From Brienomyrus brachyistius (taxonomy: Eukaryota > Chordata > Actinopteri > Osteoglossiformes > Mormyridae): 64,000 nucleotides of DNA. The stretch is taken from the NCBI RefSeq assembly GCF_023856365.1, contig NC_064537.1:8630324-8694323 (forward strand), read 5' to 3'. The number at the start of each line of letters is the position of its first letter. The first letter of the stretch is position 1. Below the pieces are notes generated by a model that saw nothing but the letters and a program-made list of their open reading frames with translations, was not told where the DNA came from and searched no databases. Below are positions 49,501 through 61,200 of the stretch, piece after piece. The translations under genes were made by a program, and so were the position numbers.

Positions 49501-49540
49501 CAGTTACCCTTTTCTCTCACAATCCCTGATTCTGGGGAGA

Positions 49541-49978
49541 GCAGTCTCAGTCATATGCGGCACGGTGCCAGTCTCAGTCATCTGCGGCACGGTGCCAGTC
49601 TCAGTCATCTGCGGCACGGTGCCAGTCTCAGTCATCTGCTGCACGGCGCCAGTCTCAGTCATCTATGGCACAGCGCCAGTCTCAGTCATATGCGGCACGG
49701 CGCCAGTCTCAGTCATATGCGGCACGGCGCCAGTCTCAGTCATATGCGGCACGATGCCAGTCTCAGTCATCTGCGGCTCGGTGCCAGTCTCAGTCATCTG
49801 CGGCACGATGCCGGTCTCAGTCATATGCGGCACGGTGCCAGTCTCAGTCATCTGCTGCACGGTGCCAGTCTCAGTCATCTGCTGCACGGTGCCAGTCTCA
49901 GTCATCTACGGCACGGCGCCAGTCTCAGTCATATGCGGCACGGCGCCAGTCTCAGTCATATGGCACGGCACGGCGCCA
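49541..49978. repeat. 27-bp minisatellite just downstream of srebf2
   Basis: Sixteen copies of a 27-bp unit (GCCAGTCTCAGTCATCTGCG then GCACGGT), with ATATGCGG, ATCTGCTG and ATCTACGG variants. The array starts about 60 bp after the presumed srebf2 poly(A) signal. Since 27 is divisible by three and the unit lacks stops, three forward frames stay open for 129-150 codons. These are artefacts, not genes. Confidence 0.97.
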
Positions 49979-50221
49979 ACACGGCAGCTCTGAAACTGCA
50001 GAGGTAACATCCTCTCCTTCTTCTGGACACAGAAATCCTCCGTGTGTCATGTGATGATCCGATTGACCAGGCCAGGTTCACTGAGTTGTCTAAAAAGCTG
50101 ACAGACTGAGAGCCCTGGGAAATAAACTGACATTTAGGGAGGTTTCGCAAAACAGAGAAAACATGAGAGAAGGGAAGGGGCAGAGCCTTTGTCATCGAGA
50201 GGCTGATTTCAGTTCCCATCT

Positions 50222-51840
50222 GGAATTCCCTTTAATTCTCTATTGTTTGTGCCCCTGTATCAGGTAACCAAGAAATCGGCAATTATACTTCAAGTATCAG
50301 AAGAGAAGCCATATTTTCTTTGCTATCCTATTATGGTTTATACTTCTACCCAGATCTAAGAATGCTTTATGCCAGTGTTTCCAAGCTCCGTACCCAAGAA
50401 ACCTCAGACAGTGCACATTTTTATTCCCTCCCAGCTCCCGATATACCTGAACCACGTACTTGGTGTTTTTGATTGTCTGGGAGCTGGTAAGGAGCAAAAA
50501 TGTGGATTGTCTGCGGGTCCCTGAGCACTGGGTTGGGAAAGCCTGCTTTATGGTATGCTAATGCTTAATGTAGTGCCAGTAAGTAGTTTGTATGTAAGCA
50601 TATATTCCATCCATACATCATCCATTCATCCATCCTCCAACCACTAATCCCAATCAGAATTGTGAGCCCAGTACAGGATGCCAGTCCATCACATTTCTTC
50701 TATCTGCATGTCTTTGGACAACCGAAGGAAAGCGGAACACATATCAAACCTGACGCAGTCAGAACATGTTGATGAACTGACAAATTCAAGCTTGATTTGT
50801 AGATTTCTTTCCTAATATAATGTTTCCTCAAGAATAGAGGTTGTCCCAGAATCCGTATGCCAAGATGTCAGTCCACCTGAACCGCATGAGGACTTGTGGT
50901 AGGAAACCCGCAAGAGCATGAAGAGAACATGCTCTCCACACACAGAGCAGAAGATGAGAATCAAATCCATAACCCTGCATTTGTGAGACCACTACTGGGA
51001 AGTGGTCAGTCATCTGCTTTCTCCAAAGACATACAGCTAGACTAACCGGTGTCTCAAAAATTTCCCGTCGGGCATGTGCGTCAGCCCTGGACTTTGGCGT
51101 CCCCCCACAGTGAATTTTGACGGCCCACATACCAGGAAAATACTTGGCATACCAGATGGCCCATCCAGTCCTGATTTTCACTAAAACAAAAGCATGTTTT
51201 TGCTTAATATTTAATTTGGCTCTCAGACAACAACTTCACTTCTTATTGGTGACGTATTGGCAACAGAATTAAGTTGGTAACAGAAAGATGAGATTTCACC
51301 AAAAACGAGATCCAAAATGAATTTGTCCCTGCTAGTGTGATGGTTATCTTGCCTTGCACTCAGCCGGTCATATTGCACCGTGACACATAAGACCACAGAT
51401 GTAACGCTCCCCAAGTGCGCTGGAAGTGTGACTGAAATGAGATGAGGTGGGCAGGTCTTTGGTCTGATGCAGTTTCTTTTACATCCATCATACCTACACA
51501 TTCCTATGGGTATGGAGGGGCTGCTGTGAAGTATAGTTAAAATACACGTGTTATGTTATTTTAAAATTATTTCTAAACTGTAAAATATACGGAGGCATTT
51601 GCCTTTTGACTCAGTTAGACTGACACAATACTTACAGTCATTTTATGATGTAATAGCGTGTTATAACCAATGACATAATCACAGCCTGGTTTAACTAGGC
51701 GGAAATAAATGAAGTTGTCAAAGGGGCGAATATTTACCCGTTACTGACTGTCTTTGAAAGCATGTCCTTCATCGCTGCACAAAACCCTCGAAGCAAACAC
51801 AAAGCAGTACAGCACCTTGGCATGAGATTGGATGCTGCAG
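50222..51840. other. Intergenic DNA between srebf2 and triobp with an old SINE
   Basis: An old reverse SINE occupies about 50600-50990 (CATCCATTCATCCATCCTCC start, 'catgtctttggacaaccgaa', 'gagaacatgctctccacaca', 'gaatcaaatccataaccctg'). No coding or RNA gene seen in the rest. Confidence 0.55.
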
Positions 51841-51843
51841 GTA

Positions 51844-52353
51844 CGCTATTCGTCAAAACTTTTTGCACATATTGAGACTATCTACATTTGCACGTTACTC
51901 ACGTATCATTCACTTAACATGCACTCAATATTTTTTGCTAACAAATAAATTTACAGTATGTCCACAGTTTGAGTACCTTTATTAGCAAGAAAATGTCACA
52001 TCTTTCATTCATCAAAGTAACCTCCTCTAGCAGTTATAACAGCGGAGAAAATTCGAGGCATCCTTTCTGCAAGGGACATTAAATACTGGTCTGTCTCATG
52101 GGATGAAACACTTAACTAGTGTGTTTAAAGTTAAAGGAGAGCCTAGAATTTGACTCTGCCATCATCACATACCAAGAGGTCAGACATGCACTGTTACACA
52201 CTCTGTCCATGTTAAAAAGGAAACTTGTTTTATTTGACTTATATTTTCATTTGTTTATATTGCATTGTTCACTCAACTTTCCGACGCTTAAGAAGAATAA
52301 AAATCTGCAGTGGTTAAAAACATGTGGTGTGCAATAACATGTGACTGGTAGTG
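51844..52353 (+). mobile_element. Tc1/mariner-type MITE, copy 2, with TA target sites
   Basis: About 510 bp with terminal inverted repeats: the left end after TA reads CGCTATTCGTCAAAACTTTT, and the right end reads TGACTGGTAGTG followed by TA. The TA dinucleotides at 51842-51843 and 52354-52355 fit the TA target-site duplication of Tc1/mariner elements, and the CACTACCAGTCAAAAGTTT-type terminus is common in fish. No transposase frame, hence non-autonomous. Confidence 0.8.
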
Positions 52354-53159
52354 TACATGGAGGTGAGCTGCGTATAAACATGACTGAGAGGTGCAGGAAT
52401 TAGCCTGGCCTGTGAAAAGCCATCAAAGAAATTAGAAAGATAGTACAGAGGCAGCCTGAAATTGATATGGGTAACATTAGCAGCAAGGCTGTGAAGTGTT
52501 ACCAGATGAGAGGGGTCAGGCCCTCAAGAAGTGGATCCAGCAAGTGTGTTTATAAACTATAGATGTTCGTTTGTCTCTGCCGAAAGAGTCGGGACTCACA
52601 AAAGGTGCATCCATGCAAAATACGTTTTTGTTTTATACCACAGGGTGCTCCACACAGGTGGAAGGAGGAGCAAACACAAGGTACGGGGGCAGGAATACGG
52701 CTCAAATTACTAATTAATGGAAAGATCCTTTACAAGCCTTTCAGCATATCTAGTAACAAAATGTACACATGTCTAATGCACTTCACCCTGGCTGGAACCG
52801 GAACGCATTCAATTCATTGAGTTCCTCATTCAACTGGGAATACGTTACTATGATCCACATACATTCTCATACATTAAAACGGGGTGTTTTATATTACGTA
52901 TAACTTATTAAATTTGACAAACACTGCCGAACGCGCCGATTCGGTAACTTGTAGATGTCCATTATATATGTTTTTATTCCAGACAATTTAATGGCTAAAT
53001 GCACAACATTTAATAGACGTGAAAAAGATACTGAGTACATTGTATGTTGCAATTGCATGTGAAAATGGAAAAACAAAAGGACGATGAAGGAAGGGGCAGG
53101 GGGGGAAAGGGTCGTCACTTTAACATAAAAGTGCAAGAGTGTTAAAATAATCATGACCG

Positions 53160-53335
53160 GCACCACGGCTTGGGTTGAGTTACAGAGCTGTAATCCCGAT
53201 CGCCCGGCCGAGCGAGTGAGAGAAGGTGTGGACGGACGCCGAGGCTGAGAGGGCTTCGGACGGAGCGAGCTGCCCGACACACTGCTGCATTTCACTATGC
53301 TGACCCACAGTCACCACCGCACAGACCGCGTCTGG
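53160..53335 (+). promoter_or_regulatory. triobp: triobp long-form promoter and first exon (5' UTR)
   Basis: A CpG-rich block (about 53160-53290) ends in a probable first exon with a GTAGGT donor after 53335. It contains an ATG at 53297 opening 13 codons (starts MLTHSHHRTD) to the splice site. Spliced to the next exon at 54272, that frame meets TAA immediately, so it would be a short upstream ORF and not the main start. No other start in this exon joins the following exon in frame. Confidence 0.5.
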
Positions 53336-54282
53336 GTAGGTCTATACTGCTACATACCACAGGGCCTTCAAACAAGCTAAAGGGACAGTGTGCCTGTGTG
53401 TGTTTTAGGTGTGACGGTGCTTCTCAGTGTACATTGGTGCGGATGTTATTTTTTCGAATTCCATATTCCGAGAAGAGTGTTTTTCCTTTCTTTTTGGAGG
53501 ATTACATTTGCTAGCTTTTTTTTCTGCGCAGAAATCATCATTGTTAAGCTAAGTGGTCATTGGTGAAGTTTTTTTAACAGCATTAATGAACAAATGATAG
53601 CAAGTCTGCCCTTAATGGTCATCGCTAGACGGTGCTTTTTGGCTAATTTGATTATGGACTTTATTCTTGCTCAGATGGGTCAGTATTATGTCTTTTAGGG
53701 GAGTTCTGAGCAGCCATGATGTCAGTAAGCAGCGGCTGGACCTTCCAAATATTCTGATATCTTACTGTATGCTTTGCACGAGGGACATCATCATCAAGGC
53801 AAGGTAAGGCCATTATAAGCATGTGCGTCTGTCCTGCGAAGAGCCTGGAATGGTCTCTTCCGCTGTGGCTTTTGTGTCTCTGTACATGCGACGCTTCTAC
53901 AAGAGCTGGATGTAGACTTAAGGTTGTGTTGGGAGATGCTGCCAGCTCCTTCATGCAGCTTAAATCCACCAAGCTGCTTCCAGAAGAACATACAAAACAC
54001 ATTGCATGAATTCCCAGGCACTCTCTCACATTTTACGTGTCCGACTTCCTTCTTCTGCCGCCTCCATTACCGTCCAGTTTCCATGCTCCTCCAAACATCT
54101 CAGTGGACCACCATCCACTTCACCAGTTCTGCTCCTCTCTCGTATTCTCCCTACATCCCCTCTGCCTGGCCTCTTCTCACACTTCCATTCCCCAAGACTC
54201 CAGGTTAGCACCTAGGTTCTCGTACGATCAGACATGCAGGGAAGGCTGATCACCCTCTCTGCGTTCACCAGTAAATCACGCC

Positions 54283-57200
54283 ATGACACGCCTGGATCCT
54301 GCCCCTTGCAAACCGTATCGTCAGAGCTGGATGGAAGAGAGCGGCAGCAGAGACAGTTTTGGTCGACACACAGGTTAGAGACAGATACTCTAACGGCGAT
54401 ACTCTAACCATGATTCTTTTCCAAGATTGTGATGCTTTTCGTATATTGTGCATGTAGGCAAGTAAATTCGTCAATAATAACCTGCAATACGGTCTTCGAT
54501 AGCAATGTGGTCTTTACATTTTTATAGCCATAGTTAAAGCTTTTCTGAGCACCTCCTTTGCTTTTGGTCTTATTTACCTTTTGTTATCTGTAGGGTCTTT
54601 AGCAAACAGAGGACAAGAAGCTGGACTTCCTCTACGGAGGGCAGGAAGCTGTCAGTCTCTCCGGGAGAACAGCCCGTCACCCCCGTTCCGGCACTACGAA
54701 GTGGGCCGCCCCCTCCCTAGCACCAGGCTCCCAGAACCCAAGGCCTCCATCCCCTTCAGAAACTCGGAACTTGGCATGCCCTCAAAAAGGCGGGGCTCGG
54801 GTGTTGACCCATTTGGGAGGAGTCCCTCTCCACCCAAATACTCGCTGCACTCAAACTTCAGAGTAGGCCCCCAGGGGAGACAAGGCCCCCGTTCACCAAG
54901 CCCTTGCACGCTAATCCCCACCCCTTTCAAACAGGCAGAGTTGGGCGCCTCCCAACAGTGGTCTTTTGATGGCTTCTACCCAAAAGTACAAGTTCCCTCT
55001 CGCTCCTCATCTGGAATTTCAAAATCATCCCCCAGACACGGCTCCACTTTCTCACTATCCTCCTCTCCCTCTCGGAGCCCTTCCCCATTCAAACAGAACG
55101 GAATCCCATTCTCTAATTACACTCCTGCAGAAGAGAGAGAGGAACCCAGGAGCCCATCAAAGAGCTCAAATGGTCCAAAATTAGATTCTGAATATTTATG
55201 TAAAGATGTTGATACAACCATTGGGATGACTGCCTCATGCTCCTCTGCATTCAGTGAAACGAGCAGCAAAGCTGAGGTGGACAGCTCCTCTCGTTTCTCT
55301 GACCAAGATGACCAAAGTCATCCCAGCAGCCACAGGAACTGCAAGGCATCTGAGAATTCTCCATCACAGGCAAACTTCATAGCACTTACCTCCAGCCAGG
55401 ATGCAAGTATCCTCAGACCAACATCGTTATCGGGATCCTGGATAGCTTCTGTTCACTCATACCACGGCACCACAGCATTCCAAACTTCCTCAAAACCTGG
55501 GCAACTTTTGGACACCAAACCCACCATTCAGCTGTCGAAGTCTCACACTGCTGTCATGGAAACGGATGACTGGGGTCAGGGTACAAGCAGCAATGAGAGA
55601 GGCCTAGAGCTGCGGAGCCCCTCCCCAGAGTATACACGGTCATCACACCAGAGCCCCTCCCCTCAGAGACAAAGGCATACTATCTCTCAAAGCTCCCTGG
55701 AGTCCGAATCCAGTCGCGCTTCCTCAGAGTCGGGTGTTGCATGCATGAAAATGGAAGATTATGTTGTAATGGCTGACATCCCCAAAACCAAGATCATATA
55801 CCCGAGGGAAGCACTTTGGGAAAAGGGGAGGAGTCAAAGCCACAGTCCCATCAGGCCATATAAGTAAGGAGGAATAGCAAGTAAATTTTCATATAAGATG
55901 AAACAAATAAAATACTGCTAATAACCATTCAGTTAAATAAAACAGTACCTGCAAGTTATATTTGATTATTTGTCTACGTTTTTAGGCAAGAAATATGAGA
56001 GTATGCTACATTTATTAACTTAGAAAAGAAACCAGATTAACAATGTTTTGTAATGTTAAAATCCTTCTACCCTGTGGACTCTCGTTTGTCCACATTAAGA
56101 AATAGTTGCCAAGCAGAGTAACTGATGTAAGACAAACATATTCTAGTTTTTTCCATTTCCTCTGTTAGACAAAATACAAGTTAGTAAAAGTGTTGCTCAT
56201 TTCCGTATTGGTCCATTGCAGTAAAAATATGAATGCTAATGCTGCAACTTATAAATGTACGATATACTGGCATATGGTGCACTGTATTACTTTATATGGT
56301 CATATGCAGTTAGTCTATATGTCAGTTATCTAACATCCTTTATTCTGCATCACTCTGCGTGGTGGTCAGGCAAATTTGCCCAACGGATGGCCATCAGGAG
56401 TGGGGCAACTCGGTGGAACGAGGTAGAGGAATGGAAAGAGGTAGGACTCGGCAGAAGAGGAAAGGCGGAGACAGTGAAAGAGTGCCTTGTGTCAGATCCA
56501 CTGCTTCACTCAGTGCTCAGGTAAGCCCTGCTTCAAACTGTTTCAGGCGCAACATGCACATCAATTGGGTGCTTGGGAAATCTACTCTCCAGAAGTGTTT
56601 TCTGCAACGGTGCCCATTCTGCAAGAAAAGGCAATAAAAGCAAACACTGACTGAAATCAACATACATAATCTATTATGCATTCCATTTAATACATGTGCT
56701 TGTTCCTACATAGTTCCAGTATATTTTTACATTACTGCTTGGTTCTCAGATCAGTCCATCCATCCATCCATTTTCCAAACCGCTTATCCTACTGGGTCAT
56801 GGGGGGTCCGGAGCCTATCCCGGAAGCAATGGGCACAAGGCACGGAACAACCCAGGATGGGGGGCCAGCCCATCGCAGGGCACACTCACACACCAGTCAC
56901 TCACACATGCACACCTATGGGCAATTTAGCAACTCCAATTAGCCTCAGCATGTTTTTGGACCGTGGGGGGAAACCGGAGTACCCGGAGGAAACCCCACGA
57001 CGACATGGGGAGAACATGCAAACTCCGCACACATGTAGCCCAGGCAGAGACTCAAACTCAGGTCCCAGAGGTGTGAGGCAACAGTGCTAACCACTGCACC
57101 ACCATGCCGCCCCTTAGGGTATTTGGGTATTTCATCTGTCCTAGGAATTGATTGGTAGTGTTGGGAGAAATGAGGTTTCAAAATGCACAGTGAGTAGGAT

Positions 57201-57446
57201 TACTATTTATATCGTTTTTGGGTTAGAATGGGCAACACAAAACAAGAATGCTGCTTTCGTCAGTAGTGGTTGGATTATGTTGGCTGTGACTTATTACAGG
57301 GTGACCACCGGGAGGAGACACTGACAGAGAGTGACACTGCCCGTCTGCAGATGGTTCCAGTGGAAAACCGACCAATGGAAAAGGCACGTTCGTCTGGGTT
57401 TGCCTACAAGTTCCACAATAGTTACTGCAGAACCTGTGCACTTTAA
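54283..57446 (+). CDS. triobp: TRIOBP, N-terminal disordered form (TRIOBP-4-like)
   Basis: Four coding exons join in phase: 54283-54373 (exon begins 54272), 54594-55863, 56370-56520, 57300-57446; 552 aa ending in TAA. The protein is Ser/Pro-rich and disordered, with repeated SPSP and PFKQ/PFRN motifs, comparable to the actin-bundling repeat region encoded by the large exon of mammalian TRIOBP-4/-5. Near the end of the large exon, MEDYVVMADIPKTKIIY parallels the human EEYTVLADLPPPRRL segment, which supports the assignment. The 54283 start (MTRLDPAPCKPYRQSW) has a purine at -3. TRIOBP-4 bundles actin in stereocilia rootlets in mammals. I found no good phase-0 donor in the last exon, so I read it as terminal. 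The long fusion form (TRIOBP-5) would need exons I did not identify. Confidence 0.65.
56757..57113 (-). mobile_element. tRNA-derived SINE, copy 4 (reverse, triobp intron)
   Basis: Full-length reverse copy of the family at 35620, 36661 and 39691. It starts with a (CATC)n tail and CAAACCGCTTATCCTACTGG, and ends with CCACTGCACCACCATGCCGC, the complement of the 5' tRNA-like head. Open frames reading through it ([15 protein letters not shown] type) recur at every copy and are not genes. Confidence 0.9.
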
Positions 57447-57741
57447 GCATGTGTCTGGGTGTCTGTTAATTCTTTCTTCGCTGTTATGTTTCCGTTACCT
57501 TCGTATACAATCTGTCTGGCCATGAATCTGCCTGTTAACTCTGAAAGGACTGAATCTGGGTGTTTTTTATTTATTTATTTTTTATTCTTTTACGGTAAAC
57601 GTTTATCGTGGGTTGGGCTACATGATAGCCGTGTTCCTTATTCGTATGATCCTTTTCTGTAAGCATTCCTGCCGGTGCTGTCAGGGCTTGTACTCAGGAT
57701 TCCTGACACCAACTCACGTCTAAGAACATGACAACTCGGGA

Positions 57742-57747
57742 AATAAA
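57742..57747 (+). promoter_or_regulatory. triobp: Poly(A) signal after the TRIOBP-4-like terminal exon
   Basis: AATAAA in 'cgggaaataaaattaaaagc', about 300 bp after the TAA at 57444-57446 and about 450 bp before the internal promoter. It is the only canonical hexamer in this interval and supports a transcript ending here. Confidence 0.5.
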
Positions 57748-58189
57748 ATTAAAAGCAGTGAGTGACTGCTTTACTAAGCAAAAGACTGGACTGAACTGAA
57801 CAGCAAAATACCAATCCTTATCTTATGTATCTCAGTGTCTGCTGGGCTTGTGATCAGTGTGCATACATGGATTTACCTTCGCGCCGCCTTCTGCATGTGC
57901 TGGAACGCCCTTTACTCTCCGTTTATGGGCTTAATATCGCTACGTGCAATAGCCCTTGGTTCACTGCGAGGGCCTGCCTACTTCACCATGTGGAACCGCC
58001 CAGGAACTAGTCACTTGTCGGTGGCTGTAACTTCTCAGTAATTATGATATTGAAAATAGATGCATTTTAAACCAACCCATGATTTTTTTAAAATGCATGT
58101 AAAAGTCAAGGAAATCTAAATGTAAACGTTAGAAGTTAGGCTGTTATGTGGGCGCGACTCGCAGGGGCTATCACTTTGCTATATTAATT

Positions 58190-58275
58190 GAGATGACATA
58201 TGCTAATCAATCTACAAGCTGAAGCCTGCGTTTCTCTTCTCTTTCGCCCCTTGGATCTGGGATCCGGTGACAAAC
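58190..58275 (+). promoter_or_regulatory. triobp: Internal promoter/5' UTR of short TRIOBP (Tara)
   Basis: Sequence just before the short-form start codon contains a pyrimidine tract (TTTCTCTTCTCTTTCGCCCC) and no TATA box in the preceding 60 bp. The mammalian short form also starts at its own first exon encoding only Met-Thr. The exact start site is inferred. Confidence 0.5.
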
Positions 58276-61200
58276 ATGACGGTGAGTGTTTACCTGTAAT
58301 TTTAAACCGTGGAGTTTTCGTCACCATTAAGAACATGCTTTGCTAGTGAAGACTGCTGTTTAATTGACCAGTTTTTAAATTGTTGATGGGAAAACAAGTG
58401 TGTAGTTTGAGTAACATCGCAGCTGAAGCGTGTGACGGGTTTCTAGCATCTCACGCATACTTAACGATAACGATAGAAGCTCTAACGAAAAATAGCTTTT
58501 CACGGGTATTTCTGTTAGAAAACGAAACCTTTATAACCTCTTTTCGGTGTTCGATGTATTTCAGTACAGGCTCTTCCTGATGTGACTTTGCTCTTTGACA
58601 TTTTCATTATGAATTACCACTTTCGGTAGCATAATGTATAACTGACGTTGTCATGTAAACTTTCGATTTCATTTAATTCTTCTGTTTGTGTCGGATGTAG
58701 TCGATTATTCCATATGTACAACACATTTCTAGACACTTCAGAGGTTTTGGTCAATGTGTTTTCTCTACCTGGTTTAGGAGACTTTTTTTTTCCTCCTGTA
58801 AGAATAAAATATTGGCCGGTATAATAACTTGTTTTGATTAATCGTCGGCAGGTATTATCTCTCTTTCTGTAATCTCGGCTTCTTATTAACTACAGAGCTA
58901 GTTTTCCAACTTCCATTACAGCTATGCACCAATGAATATTAGACTTCAGACTTATTTATATAGGACATGTAAATTCAAGGTGAATGATCCACAGCTAAGA
59001 GGCAGTCTGATTTCTGGAGCATTCAAGCTTTAACTGAAATTAAACCGAGACTCCATGTGATCATCTAGTGTTCAGCCAGTGTGTGCATCATGGACGTCAT
59101 TATTTAGAAGCATCATTTTTAAGAATATCATAGACAAAGACACATATGCAAATTCCACATTGAAACGCCTTGTAATGTTTATAATGCTGCAAGAGTAATT
59201 CCTCACAGAATTCGTTTTTAACGTTGGGTACGATTTGTTTGGGGCCCCTAGGTGTAATTTGAAATACATGGCTGTGTTTCATCCTTATGCTATAACTATG
59301 AGGACCTGTATCTCCGATGCATTCAAAAACGGAGCCAGTTAAACCAGATATTGTCACAATGGGAAACGATTCACTGGACAAAAGGGGGACGTTTGAACTT
59401 TTGTGTAACTACACTTAAGAGCATTTTCATTATTTCCTGTGTAGCTCTTGTTGCAATGTCCTTCAGTGTTCACCTAGATCGTTTTCAAGAATCCTACCGA
59501 AGGTCTGGCTCTCCTTCTGAATTCCAGTCACTTACTGGTCTGCAGCTTGCTTTTTGGATGATGTGCGGAAAAAGAGATTAACTAGAGCAGAAAAAAACTG
59601 AAATATTTGGTCTGCAATGTTTTTGTTGGTGAACGTGGATGAATGAAGCCCATTAAGCCGTCTCTCTCTGTGTCTGCTAGGGTATCTGCAGTGGCTGCGT
59701 ATATCAGTCAACGTCTCTCGTTCCTCTGAGTGTCTGACGTGCTTCCTGGGGGTTGTGGCTTTAACATGTCAGCCTCGGTTTGCATGCATACAATATTAAA
59801 ATTAGCTATGAAAATATACCCACATATTTTCAATTGCTTGCCATTTTAAGCTACTCTTGTGCACTTCACTATTTACTGATGTTAATGATGCATTGACATG
59901 TCACTTCTGTGACCTGAACCATGGTACCGACAGTAATCAGACACATGTACATAGATGTAGGAAATGCATACTGAGACCATTGTTAATGTGCTTCTGCTTT
60001 TTCAAAGCTAAGTGCTGAATAATGTTCTCCTATTTCCCTGACCATATTTCTGCAGCCTGATCTCCTTAACTTCAAGAAGGGATGGATGTCGAAGCTAGAT
60101 GACGATGGAGAGGTACTCGGCCTTTCTGCTACTGCCGTTTTGCTCAGTTATTTTTAGAACGGACAAAACTCGCTCAAAGGCAGAGGTGGTAGTTGCAGAG
60201 TCCCTTGTTGCATCAGCAGGTTAGCTGATTCTTCCATTTGCCTGAGCAAGCCTGCCTGGATATTTGGCGGACTGGGGGTTACGCTGAAACATTTTAGCAT
60301 CGTGACACACCATCAAGGAACTTCTTTCCACTGTTGTTTTTAAATGGGAGCTTAGAAGTGTCCCTGCACGCAGACTCTGTCCTGCACTTAGACACTTAAA
60401 GTTTCAAAGAGAGAAACACTAAAGTCACTTGGAGTTCCTGCAAGGATTGGGACAGCCCTTGTGTGCTCTTAATAAAATTTCTTTCTGATCATACTGGCTC
60501 ATTTGCAGTCTCAGCTAGGATTGAGCAGGTCCTGGTCAGGTTTGCTGTGTCACATGGTGTCTGGTGTGTCTCCCCAGTGGCGGAAGCACTGGTTCGTGTT
60601 GACGGACGCCAGCCTGAGGTACTACAGGGATGCCAGAGCAGAGGAGGTGAGATGAGATGCCGATCGTTTTCCTGAACTTTCATCCTCACCGTGGTTCCGT
60701 ACCATGGCTCCGGGTTAAAATTATTTTAATCAGATACTCGATTCTTTGCTGAGTGTTTGATTTGTAACTAAGACACGTTTACAATTAATAAAGAAATCAA
60801 TCATTGTAAAAAATGTAAGCAGAAGAAGCCTTTTAGAAACTCACTCAGATTCACTCAAAATGTAAGTGCATGGTAAAAGAGAATGGTGTAACTAGAGTTA
60901 TTTTTAACTCTTTAACCTAAAATTGCATATGGAGCCTGGGACTCACTCCCTTCACAAGCAGCCCTTTGATCCCTCTCTATCTCGCATGCCGTGACATGTG
61001 GCACGAGATAAACATCTCAGTTGAGCTGCATGTGTCAGTACTGATTTGCAGATAGTTTCACTGAGCGAAGTGACTGTGAGCTAAGCAGCGAGGCCAGGAA
61101 ATGTCGTGGGAGGACATAGACAAATTTTACTGTTTAGGAGTGACGTATACCCAGACGAACACAAACTCCTGCTAATTTAAAATACTTGGAATGGTGTAAA

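Noticed and set aside
49555..50054. Three overlapping open frames of 129-150 codons with repeated peptides
   Set aside because: A stop-free 27-bp tandem unit keeps several frames open.
57835..58041. 68-codon hydrophobic frame before the Tara promoter
   Set aside because: No splice sites joining it to triobp in phase and no known homologue; probably chance.
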